Source: Gallionella sp. (GTDB lineage Bacteria; Pseudomonadota; Gammaproteobacteria; Burkholderiales; Gallionellaceae). Taken from it: a stretch of DNA of 64,000 bases. Under the pieces are notes generated by a model. That model ran no database searches and was not told the DNA's origin. It was given only the letters and a program-made list of their open reading frames with translations. Made by a program: the position numbers and the translations under genes. Within the stretch, counting starts at the first letter, position 1; each line of letters begins with the position of its first letter. The stretch lies in assembly GCA_028707275.1 (NCBI GenBank), contig JAQTUP010000004.1:186001-250000 (forward strand). Direction: 5' to 3'. Of the stretch, positions 51,301 to 60,388 are shown one piece after another.

Positions 51301-54033
51301 GGCGGCACGCTCCTCTTCGGCCGCACGGGCTTCCTCGACCAACCGCGCCTGTTCGGCGGCTTCCGCAGCGACTTCTGCAGCTGCCTGTTTGGCTGCGCGG
51401 GCTGCTTCGGCTGCCTGTTCGGCCACATGAATCTCTTCGGCGGCAGGCAATTCCTCTGTCGCGCGAGCTTCTTCGGCTGCGCGAGCTTCTTCGGCTGCCT
51501 GTTCGGCTGCACGGGCTTCTTCGGCTGCGCGCGCTTCTTCGGCTGCCTGTTCGGCTGCACGAGCTTCTTCGGCTGCGCGCGCTTCTTCGGCTGCCTGTTC
51601 GGCTGCACGAGCTTCTTCGGCTGCGCGCGCTTCTTCGGCTGCCTGTTCGGCTGCACGAGCTTCTTCGGCTGCCTGTTCGGCTGCACGAGCTTCTTCGGCT
51701 GCCTGTTCGGCTGCGCGCGCTTCTTCGGCTGCACGCGCTTCTTCGGCGGCCTGTTCGGCGGCGCGGACTTCCTCGGCGGCGCGAGCTGCTTCCGCTGCGC
51801 GGGCTGCTTCGGCTGCCTGCTCAGTTTCACCGGACAGCGCTTCGACAGCAGGGGGCGCTTCTGCATGCGGTGCGATCATAACGGGTGCAACTGAGCCTGT
51901 TTCGATTTGCAGCGCAAGTGCGACCAGTTCATCCGCATTGATGCTGGCACATCCCTGACGCTTGAGTTGTGTTACCCATTCCGAAAAAAGCCGTACTGCT
52001 GAATCAAGAAAGTGCTGCAAGGCGGGATTGGATGGTTTCTTTTCTTCCAACCATTTATTCATGGCGCGCTCGGCCGCCCAGGCGACTTCGCCCAGGTCGA
52101 ACAGACCGACCATCCGACCGCTTCCCTTCAGGGTGTGGAAGCCTCGGCGCAGCGTGATCAACGACTCGGTGCTTTCAGGATGCAACTGACATATCTCGAT
52201 GTTGTCCCGCATGATGTCCAACACCTCGGTCGCCTCTTCGAGGAATATTTCCACCAATTCCATATCCTCGCCTTGCGGAACCTGGGGCGTCGGCGCCTCG
52301 GCGGTCACCGGAGCCGATGGAGCCAGGACGGGAACCGGGATCGGAGCGGGTGCCGGTTGACGCAGACCGACGAGTTCATTTTTCGCCGCAACAAGGTCGT
52401 TGGTGTGATGGATCTGCCCTTTTGCCAGCCGTTGCAGATATTCGTTCAGCGCGCTGACCGCGCCTGCCAGCGCCTGGGTTTCAACTATTTTCGGCGCAGT
52501 TTCCGCCGCTTCAAAGTCGCGAACAATTGTCCTGATTTCAAGCAGCAATTCTTCTGCCTGATCTAAAGACAGGAGACGCAGCCCGCCGTGCATCTGCACC
52601 AGCAAACGCTGCAAGCCGACCAGCTCCGCGCGCGCGCTGGAATCGGCAAAGAATATATTCAGCCCCTGCTCGACGAGCTGCAGATTTGCCAGCATCTCGC
52701 CGGCCAGAGTCGTCGCGATATTTCCCTGCTCCGTCTGGTTATATCGGTCGATCAGTTCGGCGCTGCGCTGTTCGTCCTCAGGCTGATGGCACATGGCCGC
52801 ATCGATCTGGTCGGACAAGATGCGCGCCTGTTCCTGAAAGCGTACGCCCATGGTTTCATGCTGCGACATGCTGCTGCGCCATTGCATCAGCGCCATCGCC
52901 ACATCTTCGCCTATCAGCCGCGCATATTCCGGATTGCGCAATGACGCCGACAGGGCTTCGATCCTGGTGGCTATGTCAGCGCCACCCGACTGAGAATCGC
53001 TCTTCTGAGCGATCTTTTCGACAAATTCTACGAATTTAAAACACGCACCCTCATTGCCCGCAACGCACTGTTCCCAGTTTTCTTCAGCCTCCTGCATCTG
53101 AGCCCGCAATTCATCCAGCGATTGCTTGTCCTCGGCAGCGTTGATCGCAGCCTGTTTGGGAAAGTAGCGATCCAGAACATACACTTGCTTGATTTGATCC
53201 GCCCGCTCGCTGCTTGCCGCGCTGCGGCCTATCAGATAGAGCATCTCGCGCAACACCTGAGGCTCATTGCCGTCGCTCACTTTCTCGACAGCCCGCATCT
53301 GGCGGTCGATACGCCCGAGCAGCTTGCGCACGCCCATCTCGGGTGCCAAACCGTCCAGCTTCACACAGTCGAGCAAGCCGTTTGCAACCCACCAGAATGC
53401 GCGTCGGCCGTCCTGCGAGACACAACTCAACACTGTATCGAGCGCCTGCTGCATCATCTCCAGAGTTTCTGCCTGTTCTTTTCCCTGCAGCCAAAGTATC
53501 AATCCTCGCTGATACAGGGTATGAGCCGCCTTGATACCTGCCGACGGATTGTCCGGCTGAACGATTTGCAACACGCTGTCGGGCAACTGTACATTCAAAC
53601 CGGGGTAGAACAAATCCTGCTCGAACGACATTTCCATGCCGCGCAGATGTTGCATGGCTTCATAACCTGGAAACAGGCGCAGCGCCGCATCATCGGCGCC
53701 TTGCATCAACTCGTCGAGATAAGTCGTCATACCGCTCAGCGCGCGCTGCAGTACGCTGCGATAAAGAGGGGACACCAGCCTGGCGTTGCCCGCCAGTTCG
53801 GTAAGAACCAGCTCGATTTCCGAACAAAACACGGCCAGCCCATTCAGACCGACCATTTTAAGCACGCCTTCAACCCGGTGTAATTCTGCGCGCGCCTCAT
53901 CCAATGCTGTCGCGTTGTTCGACGGATCATCCAGATAAAGTTCAAGACGTGCATGAACCACACCCAGGGCCTCATCCATACCGGGCTTTACAACGGAAAG
54001 TGACGTAAGGTCTAATTGTGTGTGGTTAGCCAT
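48382..54033 (-). CDS. chpA: ChpA/PilL-type chemotaxis hybrid kinase of the type IV pilus system
   Basis: 1883 residues; central CheA-like kinase controlling twitching motility and, in relatives, surface sensing and cAMP. N-terminal FimL/HPt-like region (1-560); an HPt with FHTLKGSGRMVG (about 600-700); a very long Ala/Glu repeat linker (about 734-950); a weaker HPt-like unit with AAHTLVGICRSLG; another HPt with LLHTLKGSARMTG (about 1170-1270); then dimerisation, HATPase (MLRNSIAHGLE, DDGRGL, GRGIGMDVV), CheW-like domain and a C-terminal receiver (about 1754-1880; LLDVEMPRMDG, GKPF). Kinase boxes are intact. It starts 20 bases after pilJ. Pseudomonas ChpA is larger, with more HPt domains; here the repeat linker replaces part of that array. 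Confidence 0.94.
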   Translation of the reverse strand: MANHTQLDLTSLSVVKPGMDEALGVVHARLELYLDDPSNNATALDEARAELHRVEGVLKMVGLNGLAVFCSEIELVLTELAGNARLVSPLYRSVLQRALSGMTTYLDELMQGADDAALRLFPGYEAMQHLRGMEMSFEQDLFYPGLNVQLPDSVLQIVQPDNPSAGIKAAHTLYQRGLILWLQGKEQAETLEMMQQALDTVLSCVSQDGRRAFWWVANGLLDCVKLDGLAPEMGVRKLLGRIDRQMRAVEKVSDGNEPQVLREMLYLIGRSAASSERADQIKQVYVLDRYFPKQAAINAAEDKQSLDELRAQMQEAEENWEQCVAGNEGACFKFVEFVEKIAQKSDSQSGGADIATRIEALSASLRNPEYARLIGEDVAMALMQWRSSMSQHETMGVRFQEQARILSDQIDAAMCHQPEDEQRSAELIDRYNQTEQGNIATTLAGEMLANLQLVEQGLNIFFADSSARAELVGLQRLLVQMHGGLRLLSLDQAEELLLEIRTIVRDFEAAETAPKIVETQALAGAVSALNEYLQRLAKGQIHHTNDLVAAKNELVGLRQPAPAPIPVPVLAPSAPVTAEAPTPQVPQGEDMELVEIFLEEATEVLDIMRDNIEICQLHPESTESLITLRRGFHTLKGSGRMVGLFDLGEVAWAAERAMNKWLEEKKPSNPALQHFLDSAVRLFSEWVTQLKRQGCASINADELVALALQIETGSVAPVMIAPHAEAPPAVEALSGETEQAAEAARAAEAARAAEEVRAAEQAAEEARAAEEARAAEQAAEEARAAEQAAEEARAAEQAAEEARAAEEARAAEQAAEEARAAEEARAAEQAAEEARAAEEARAAEQAAEEARAAEEARATEELPAAEEIHVAEQAAEAARAAKQAAAEVAAEAAEQARLVEEARAAEEERAAEEERAADEAMAAEDALIAEQVRKAEQAYMAEQARVAEAARAAKEAADSDLDFDEPDSVVIGDIALSPTLFKIASEEASQNVLALRRQYEGMLVNRPPQVAYDFMRAAHTLVGICRSLGFVAVVELASALEGWLQAHIDRPSVISSEHMQMLDRVISSLGEMVQSICDRKMPEKRGDLVRNVLGDRDKLVAEPEAVPRAPVEIVKAPVPESPARPKAAVHAPSEEVAALQDDVDAQLLPVFIEEADELCPNIAACLRALRATPSDAQQLQLLHRLLHTLKGSARMTGAMRMGDVAHAMESRMLEGVSAGEADLWETLEGDFDHVIALLEELRSGKVQAVVQTYIPGAEPVPERRSAKRLAHVVPDSAAQVSMLRVRADMVDRLVNQAGEISVTRSRMETELRAFKEGLLELTGSVNQLRKQLREVEIQAESQMQARVTLASESNAQFDPLEFDRFTRLQELTRFMNESVHDVQTVQQSLLKNIDETNLAIFTQGRLNRELQQNLMNVRMVPFGSMSERLYRLVRQTAKELNKRANLELTGTSVELDRGVLEKMTAPFEHMLRNSIAHGLENESERTAIGKDPIGEVRLSLRQENNEVVFEFSDDGRGLNYPALRAKGIAKGLLDASDVGVSEDELAQLIFASGISTASEVSEVAGRGIGMDVVRSDITALGGRIDVSSKPGKGTLFSVHLPLTLAVTQVLMVRTGELTYAIPSVLVEQVRKVQPHVLKSLYEEQKVELDGNTYPFFYLPAMLGDAKLSPESQSHNPLMLLRSGNQRVALHVDELLGNREVVVKNIGPQLAWLPGIAGATVLGNGRVVLILNPLQMTQRIANVALKTRKAEPVVIRTQHVVMVVDDSLTVRKITTRILTRAGYQVVTAKDGVDALEQLTEITPSVMLLDVEMPRMDGFELTKLMRRDSKTRNLPIIMITSRTADKHRDFAMQLGVNAYMGKPFQEEAMLAKIEELIIASERGAS
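51400..51830 (-). repeat. Tandem repeats encoding an Ala/Glu coiled linker in ChpA
   Basis: Near-perfect repeats of GCTTCTTCGGCTGCCTGTTC and variants encode AAEQAAEEARAAEEAR-type units. The block produces long false open frames on the opposite strand. Unit number is likely to vary between strains. Confidence 0.85.
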
Positions 54034-54052
54034 ATTTTTATTCGTGCATTAT

Positions 54053-56074
54053 TCAGAGCTTGAAGCCCGCGACTGAACCCTTCAGACCCGATGCCAGACT
54101 GGACAATTTGGCGGCGAAATCGAAAGTCAGGCGCGACCCTTCAGTAGTCTGTTCAGAAATGTCGATAATGTCATGCATCACGCCGGACACTTCGACGGCC
54201 ATCTCGGTTTGCACCTGGGTCGATACCGAAATGCTGTCAAGCAACATCGCCAACTCGTTTGACACCTGCTCAATTTCCTTCAGTGATTGACCCGCCACTT
54301 CTGAGAGTTTCGCGCCTTCAACCACACCCAGGGTACTCTTTTCCATCGCAGCGACCGCATCCTGTGTATCGCTCTGAATTGTTTTAACCAGCGCACCGAT
54401 TTGCTTGGTCGCATCTGCCGAACGCTCAGCTAATCGCTGAACCTCCTCCGCAACCACCGAAAACCCCCGACCGGCTTCACCGGCGGTAGCCGCCTGAATC
54501 GCGGCGTTCAAAGCCAGCACGTTGGTTTGTTCGGTAATATCGGAAATCAAGTCCACGATTTCACCGATTTCCTGTGAGCTTTCGCCGAGCCGCTTGATAC
54601 GCTTGGACGTTTCCTGAATGTGTTCACGAATACCGTCCATACCGGCGATGGTGTTGCGCACGGCCAGCGCACCCTGATGAGTCACTTCCAGGGTATGACG
54701 ACCTACCTCGGCCGCCTTGACCGCCGCCGAGTCAACCTCGGCAATGGACCTGGCAATCAGCTGCACCGATTCCTCGGCGCCCTTGATTTCGTTCACCTGC
54801 GACTGCGTGGACGCCATCAGGCGTTGCGCCATTCCTTCCGAGTCGCGGGTGGCCAGCCCCATTTGCGTCGATGCTTCGGTAATCCGCGATACCAGCTTGC
54901 GCAGCTCTTCTGCCGTGTAGTTCACAGAATCGGCAATCGCACCGGTAATATCCTCAGTCACCGTCGCGCGCACCGTCAGATCGCCTTCGGCCAGATCGCT
55001 CAATTCATTCATCAGACGCAAAATCGCGCGCTGGTTTTGCTTGTTGGTAGCCTCCGCCACTGCGGCATGATGGCGCGCCTCGACCAGATACAGCCTGGAG
55101 AGCAACCCCGCAAAAAACAGCATCAGGGTCGCACCCGCCACCATCAGATAAAGGGTGAAGCGGCCGCGAAGCGCGGCATCATAAGCATCTCTCAAGGCTA
55201 CCGTGTTCGTAATAAACGGCCCTTTATGAGTGACGCTCACGCTCTCAAAATAGTTGGCAAGACCGCGCTTTGCGCCGAACAGGGACTGAGCCTGACTGAT
55301 CACCGCATACACCGAATTTCGATACCCTTCAAACAAATCAACCACCTGCGCCACATCCGGATTGGTTTTGTCAAAGCTGGCCAGCAGCGCTTCGGCCTCT
55401 TCCGTATCACGCCCCAGAGCGCCGACCATTTCATCCGTCACCGCACCGCCCAGCATGGCGTTGGCATCTTTACCGATACGCTCGATCAGCAAGGCGAATT
55501 TGGTCGCGCTTTCGTTATTCACACCTGAAGCGGTCATACGTCCTATCGCCTCACGGATGGGGGGGCCTACTTCCTCCACGGCTTCCACTGCACGCACCAC
55601 CGTCTGAAGACCGGCGCGCGCATCCTCAATATCCTTGATGTATTGCAAGGCCGTCTGCGCGGCCGGCAGCAGCGTGTTCAACGCGGTGCGAGCATCCCCT
55701 GAGCTTGGCGGCGCAAGCGCATCCCCCTTGTCCAGCGCTTCCAGAATTTTTTCCGCTTCGACACGCCCCTTGGGCAGGCCGTCGATCGCGGTTTGATTAC
55801 CCTGCATCGCTGACACCGCATCCTTTGCGATGCGCTGCGTCAACATAACCAGGTCGCCCGACAAGTCCAGATAATGCGTTCCGTGCGATGTCGTCCGCTG
55901 ATCAAGACCTGCCGCCACGACAGCTACCAGAAGCGACAGCACTGCGCCTCCGCCCAATATTCGCAACTTCATGGCAAAAGACAGATGACCTATCAGCGGA
56001 AGCTCCATATCAGCCCCCCCTGTGCCAGAGTTTTTCGCGGCCTTGAAATTCGGTAATTTAATATTAAACGCCAT
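54053..56074 (-). CDS. pilJ: Methyl-accepting chemotaxis protein of the pilus system
   Basis: 673 residues. A cytoplasmic N-terminal stretch, first membrane helix about 38-58, periplasmic type IV pili methyl-accepting domain (about 60-305), second helix about 308-332, HAMP region, and a C-terminal MCP signalling hairpin whose tip reads ISDITEQTNVLALNAAIQ and AATAGEAGRGFSVVAEEVQR. It signals to ChpA through PilI. GGAGG precedes ATG 56074. It lies between pilI (28 bases upstream) and chpA (20 bases downstream). The C-terminus ends GSVAGFKL, with no CheR-binding pentapeptide. Confidence 0.95.
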   Translation of the reverse strand: MAFNIKLPNFKAAKNSGTGGADMELPLIGHLSFAMKLRILGGGAVLSLLVAVVAAGLDQRTTSHGTHYLDLSGDLVMLTQRIAKDAVSAMQGNQTAIDGLPKGRVEAEKILEALDKGDALAPPSSGDARTALNTLLPAAQTALQYIKDIEDARAGLQTVVRAVEAVEEVGPPIREAIGRMTASGVNNESATKFALLIERIGKDANAMLGGAVTDEMVGALGRDTEEAEALLASFDKTNPDVAQVVDLFEGYRNSVYAVISQAQSLFGAKRGLANYFESVSVTHKGPFITNTVALRDAYDAALRGRFTLYLMVAGATLMLFFAGLLSRLYLVEARHHAAVAEATNKQNQRAILRLMNELSDLAEGDLTVRATVTEDITGAIADSVNYTAEELRKLVSRITEASTQMGLATRDSEGMAQRLMASTQSQVNEIKGAEESVQLIARSIAEVDSAAVKAAEVGRHTLEVTHQGALAVRNTIAGMDGIREHIQETSKRIKRLGESSQEIGEIVDLISDITEQTNVLALNAAIQAATAGEAGRGFSVVAEEVQRLAERSADATKQIGALVKTIQSDTQDAVAAMEKSTLGVVEGAKLSEVAGQSLKEIEQVSNELAMLLDSISVSTQVQTEMAVEVSGVMHDIIDISEQTTEGSRLTFDFAAKLSSLASGLKGSVAGFKL

Positions 56075-56102
56075 GTTTATTTCCTCCGGCGGATGGAAAC
56101 CG

Positions 56103-56594
56103 CTAAATGCCTATCTGCAAAAAATCCGGCTGCGCCAGTAGCCCGACCACATCCAGCTTACGCCACATCACTCCCTGCTCATCAAAATACTGATCGGCAT
56201 CGACGGCATCACGCCGCCAGCTGCTCGAATCACGCAAACCAAACACCCTGTCTACCAGCAAAGCCGCGTTGACTGAATGACGCTCCGCCGTCAGCAACAG
56301 GCGATTTCCGGCATCCCCTGTCGCGTCTACCTGATACAGAAAGGCGGCCATATCAGCCACGCAAAATAAGTTACCGCGCACGTTGACGACGCCGCGAAAC
56401 CAGTGCTTGGTCAGCGGCACCGCCGTCAATGGCGGCAAGGACAACACTTCGCTGATATCAACCATCTCGACCAGATAGTTCTGAGCCGCAATCTGCACAC
56501 CCAGCAACGACAAATGGCCGCCATCGCGACTCTTGTCTTGCATGCGATTGCTGAGATTTTGCTGAAAATCACGCAGATTAAGTCGTTTGGACAT
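56103..56594 (-). CDS. pilI: CheW-like coupling protein of the pilus system
   Basis: 163 residues with one CheW domain (about 25-160): YLVEMVDISEVLSLPPLTAV, WFRGVVNVRGNLFCVADMAAF and ALLVDRVFGLRD. It links PilJ to the kinase ChpA. It is 12 bases after pilH and 28 before pilJ in the same operon. Nothing unusual was seen. Confidence 0.94.
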   Translation of the reverse strand: MSKRLNLRDFQQNLSNRMQDKSRDGGHLSLLGVQIAAQNYLVEMVDISEVLSLPPLTAVPLTKHWFRGVVNVRGNLFCVADMAAFLYQVDATGDAGNRLLLTAERHSVNAALLVDRVFGLRDSSSWRRDAVDADQYFDEQGVMWRKLDVVGLLAQPDFLQIGI

Positions 56595-56606
56595 GATTTT
56601 TGGTCG

Positions 56607-56972
56607 TTAACTGAGCGCTGCGATTTTTCCGAGCAACTCAGCCGGGTTGATCGGCTTGACCAGATAATCCTTCGCTCCCTGACGCAAACCCCAGATTTTA
56701 TCTGTCTCCTGGTCTTTGGTTGTGCAAAGTATCACCGGAATATGCGCGGTCTCAGGTTCCTTGGTAATGGCGCGCGTTGCCTGAAAACCATTCAGACCCG
56801 GCATCACCACGTCCATGACAATCAGGTCAGGCTTATCCTGTTTAGCCTTCACAACACCCAGCTCTCCGCTTTCGGCGAAAGAAACCTCGTAACCTTGTTT
56901 GGTCAAAACCTCGCCGATAATGTGTCTCTCCGTAGGGGAGTCATCCACCACCAATATTTTCTTAATAGCCAT
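56607..56972 (-). CDS. pilH: Single-domain response regulator PilH
   Basis: 121-residue CheY-like receiver with D10-D11, phospho-acceptor D54 (LIVMDVVMPGLNG) and K106 (YLVKPINP). In Pseudomonas, PilH opposes PilG in controlling pilus motors. It lacks any output domain. AGGAGCAGGAATATGGCTATT shows the ribosome site; the start lies inside the pilG 3' end (11-base overlap). Confidence 0.95.
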   Translation of the reverse strand: MAIKKILVVDDSPTERHIIGEVLTKQGYEVSFAESGELGVVKAKQDKPDLIVMDVVMPGLNGFQATRAITKEPETAHIPVILCTTKDQETDKIWGLRQGAKDYLVKPINPAELLGKIAALS

Positions 56973-57360
56973 ATTCCTGCTCCTGTTTCTGTGTATGCCT
57001 GACGACCGATTCTATCAGGCTCTTCTTGTTAAAAGGTTTTATGAGATACTGATCGGAACCCACCAGCTTGCCCCGAGCCCGATCAAACAAAGTGTCCTTG
57101 CTGGTTAACATCACCACGGGAATTTTTTTGAACTGCGGGTGGTTTTTGATCAGCGCGCAAGTCTGATAGCCATCAAGACGCGGCATCATCACATCCACGA
57201 AAATAATATCGGGCTGGGTATCGACTACCTTTGACAAACCGTCAAAACCGTCTTCGGCAAGTACCACCTTACAACCTACTTGCGAGAGGAATATTTCGCC
57301 GCTACGCCTAATCGTGTTGCTATCGTCAATCAACACCACTTTCACGCCCAACAATGGCAT
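56962..57360 (-). CDS. pilG: Single-domain response regulator PilG
   Basis: 132-residue receiver with D12-D13, phospho-acceptor D56 (IIFVDVMMPRLDG) and K108 (YLIKPFNK). It promotes pilus extension in relatives. I start at ATG 57360 (MPLLGVKVVLIDDSN), giving the usual family length; an in-frame start at 57492 would add 44 residues that look non-coding, including a GC hairpin (GGGCGC-TTGC-GCGCCC at 57388-57403). It is the first gene of pilGHIJ-chpA, so the promoter should lie between 57361 and 57514. Confidence 0.93.
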   Translation of the reverse strand: MPLLGVKVVLIDDSNTIRRSGEIFLSQVGCKVVLAEDGFDGLSKVVDTQPDIIFVDVMMPRLDGYQTCALIKNHPQFKKIPVVMLTSKDTLFDRARGKLVGSDQYLIKPFNKKSLIESVVRHTQKQEQEYGY

Positions 57361-57514
57361 ATCTGCGCTCAACTTTAACCCCCTAAGCGGGCGCTTGCGC
57401 GCCCATAATCTTAAACTGGAAAAAACAGCCCCAATCGTAACCCATACAGCGCCGCGTGTCTTGGTAATTTTAGCCCGCACGGTGCAGACCATGCGGCTGA
57501 CAAGAATCCTGAAA

Positions 57515-58975
57515 TTAGCGCCGCCAGAACTGCGGAGTGAACAGAATCAGCACGGTGAAGATTTCCAGTCGGCCTATCAGCATGGCTATCGTGCAAACCC
57601 AGGTCTGAAAACCGCTCAGCACGCCGAAATTACTGGCAGGCCCCACCAGCCCCAGCCCGGGACCTGCATTGTTGATACAGGCGATGATAGCGGAAAATGC
57701 CGAAATAAAATCAAGGCCGCTGATCAGCAAGGCAAAGGTCAGTATCACCACGCTCATGAAATACAGGAAGATAAAACCCAGCACCGAGAACACCACACTG
57801 TTCGGAATGACATGACCGCCAATTTTCATCGGATTAACGGCGGCAGGATGCAGCAACTTAACAAACTCGCGCCCGGCCTGCCTGAATAACACCAAGGTTC
57901 GTATCATCTTGATGCCACCTCCGGTGGATCCTGAGCTCGCTGCGATACAGCTCAAGAACAACATCCACAACGGTGCAAAAATCGGCCACTGATTAAAATC
58001 CACACTGGCAAATCCACAGTCGGTCGCCAGCGACACCAGGTTAAAACTAGCATGACGCAACGCCGTCCAGAAACCGGGATAGACCCCCTGCCACCACAAA
58101 AAACCCGCGATCCCCACACAACTGGATAAAATAAGCCCCAGCGTCGCGAGCCCCTCCACATCCAGCAGATAAGGCTTAAGACTCTTTGCCCGCATGACAA
58201 GAAAATGCGTGGCAAAATTCATTGCGGCCAGCAACATGAATACAATCAGCACGGCTTCTATCGCCGGAGAATTAAAATAGCCGATACTGGAGTCGTGCGT
58301 GGAAAAGCCGCCCAGCCCCATGGCTGCAAAAGCGTGGCAGACGGCATCCAGCCAGTTCATACCGACGAGCTTCAGCGACAAGATGCAGGCCAGGGTAATG
58401 ACCAGATAAACCAGCCAGAGATTGCGTGCTGTTTCGGTGATGCGCGGCGTCAGCGCGGCATCCTTCATAGGCCCCGGCGTTTCCGCCTTGAATAATTGTC
58501 GGCCGCCGACCCCCAGCAGCGGCAAAACCGCGACAGCCAGCACGATAATCCCCAGCCCGCCCAGCCAGTTGAGCTCGTGCCGCCAAAGATTGATAGCCGG
58601 CGGCAACACATCCAGGCCTGTCAGCACGGTAGCGCCTGTCGTGGTCAACCCGGACATGGTTTCAAAATAGGCGTCCGTAAAAGACAGCCCCGGGATCACC
58701 AGCAACAGCGGCAAGGTTGCGACCGCCGGCATCGCCGTCCACATCAAGACGACCAGCAAATAACCGTGACGGATGGAAAGCTCGCCCTTATAGCGGCGCG
58801 TGAGCATCCACATCAGCGCCCCGAAAGCCGCCGTCCACACCATCGCCAGCAGAAAATCCAGCAGCAAGGTGAAATCTGCATAGATCAGCGCCGTGACCAC
58901 CGGCATGACATAGGCGATGCTGAAGACCACCAGCATCAAACCTAACGCATGAATGACAGTCAGTGTGCGTCCCAT
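57515..58975 (-). CDS. trkH: Trk-type potassium uptake membrane subunit
   Basis: 486-residue KtrB/TrkH-family channel with about ten membrane helices and four pore-loop regions (for example TMSGLTTTGATVLTGLD, HAFAAMGLGGFSTHD, SLATDCGFASVDF and CINNAGPGLGLVG). It conducts K+ under control of the TrkA ring. Its ATG shares a base with the trkA stop (TAATG), so translation is coupled. Complete, with no anomalies. Confidence 0.96.
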   Translation of the reverse strand: MGRTLTVIHALGLMLVVFSIAYVMPVVTALIYADFTLLLDFLLAMVWTAAFGALMWMLTRRYKGELSIRHGYLLVVLMWTAMPAVATLPLLLVIPGLSFTDAYFETMSGLTTTGATVLTGLDVLPPAINLWRHELNWLGGLGIIVLAVAVLPLLGVGGRQLFKAETPGPMKDAALTPRITETARNLWLVYLVITLACILSLKLVGMNWLDAVCHAFAAMGLGGFSTHDSSIGYFNSPAIEAVLIVFMLLAAMNFATHFLVMRAKSLKPYLLDVEGLATLGLILSSCVGIAGFLWWQGVYPGFWTALRHASFNLVSLATDCGFASVDFNQWPIFAPLWMLFLSCIAASSGSTGGGIKMIRTLVLFRQAGREFVKLLHPAAVNPMKIGGHVIPNSVVFSVLGFIFLYFMSVVILTFALLISGLDFISAFSAIIACINNAGPGLGLVGPASNFGVLSGFQTWVCTIAMLIGRLEIFTVLILFTPQFWRR

Positions 58976-60348
58976 TAAAAGAAACCCAGGTTAACCTGAA
59001 ACAACTTCTCGACTTTTTTGACCATCTTCTTGTTGATGACAAAGACGATCACATGATCCCCGGCTTCAACGACCACATCGTGGTGCCCCATGATCACATC
59101 ATCCCCGCGCACCACGGCGCCTATGGTCGCGCCCTTGGGCAAATCGATCTCGTCGATGCGTCGGCCGACCACGGAAGAAGACTTGCGATCCCCGTGCACC
59201 ACCAGTTCCAGGGCTTCAGCGGCTCCTCTGCGCAAGGAATGCACCGCTGCCACATCGCCCTGACGCACATAGGCTAACAGCGAGCCTATCGTGACGTGAG
59301 CCGGCGAGAGCGCGATGTCGATCTTGCCACCCTGAACCAGGTCTACATATGCACTGCGGTTGATCAGCGCGATCACCTTTCGTGCGCCGGCCTGTTTGGC
59401 CAGCAGGGACGACATGATGTTATTCTCATCGTCGTTGGTCAGCGCGCAAAACACGTCCACTTCGCCCACATTCTCCTGCTGCATCAACTTCTCGTCCGTA
59501 CCATCGCCATTGAGCACCAGCGTATTGGTCAACTCCCCGGCCAGTTTCGTACAGGATTTCTTGTTGTATTCGATCAGTTTTACCTGGTATTTACGCTCCA
59601 GCGCCTGAGCCAGACGGCGTCCGATATTGCCGCCGCCGACTATCATCACGCGACGAGTCGGCTTATCCATGCGGCGCATTTCCTTCAACACACTGCGGAT
59701 GTTATGGGTGGCGGCAATGAAGAAAATTTCATCCCCGTCTTCGACCACTGTACTGCCCTCAGGAATCAGCGGACCATTCTTACGAAAAATAGCCGCTACG
59801 CGCGCATCAATGTGAGGCATATTGTCGTGCAGGATGCTGAGCGGTCGTCCCACCAGCGGACCGCCCTCGAAGGCACGCACCGCGACCAAAGATGCCTTGC
59901 CCCGCGAAAAGCGCAGCACCTGCAAGGCTTCGGGAAATTCGATCAGCTTGGTGATGTAATCGGTGAGAATCTGCTCCGGGCAAATGGAAAAATCCACGCA
60001 AAAATTATCCTTGTTGAACAATTCCGGACGCGCCAGAAAATCCACAGAACGTATCCGGGCGATTTTCGTCGGGGTATTGTAAAGACTAGCGGCCAGTTTG
60101 CAGGCCACCATATTCACTTCATCGCTTTGCGTGACCGCCAGCAACATGTCTGTATCGGCAATACCGGCCTGCTCCAGAACGGCCGGATTGGAGGCGCTGC
60201 CGATCAGCGTGCGTAAATCCAGGCGCTCCTGCAACAAGGCCAGCTTGGCGCCATCCTGATCCACCACCGTGATGTCGTTAGCCTCGCTGACCAGACTCTC
60301 CGCGACCGTCGAGCCTACCTGGCCTGCGCCTAATATCAGTATTTTCAA
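58975..60348 (-). CDS. trkA: Trk potassium uptake regulatory subunit
   Basis: 457 residues with duplicated RCK domains: the first Rossmann motif ILGAGQVGSTVAESL (about 4-18), the second IVGGGNIGRRLAQALE (about 235-250), each followed by a TrkA-C domain. It binds NAD(H) or ATP and gates TrkH on the cytoplasmic face. It is the first gene of a trkA-trkH pair. Start ATG 60348 follows AAGGAAATAG. Confidence 0.96.
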   Translation of the reverse strand: MKILILGAGQVGSTVAESLVSEANDITVVDQDGAKLALLQERLDLRTLIGSASNPAVLEQAGIADTDMLLAVTQSDEVNMVACKLAASLYNTPTKIARIRSVDFLARPELFNKDNFCVDFSICPEQILTDYITKLIEFPEALQVLRFSRGKASLVAVRAFEGGPLVGRPLSILHDNMPHIDARVAAIFRKNGPLIPEGSTVVEDGDEIFFIAATHNIRSVLKEMRRMDKPTRRVMIVGGGNIGRRLAQALERKYQVKLIEYNKKSCTKLAGELTNTLVLNGDGTDEKLMQQENVGEVDVFCALTNDDENNIMSSLLAKQAGARKVIALINRSAYVDLVQGGKIDIALSPAHVTIGSLLAYVRQGDVAAVHSLRRGAAEALELVVHGDRKSSSVVGRRIDEIDLPKGATIGAVVRGDDVIMGHHDVVVEAGDHVIVFVINKKMVKKVEKLFQVNLGFF

Positions 60349-60388
60349 GCTATTTCCTTAAAGTAGGGAGTGCGATTCAATCGATGTC

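Noticed and set aside
51183..51894. Two overlapping plus-strand frames, one Leu/Arg-rich, one Phe/Gly/Cys-rich
   Set aside because: Both are produced by the tandem repeats that encode the ChpA linker.
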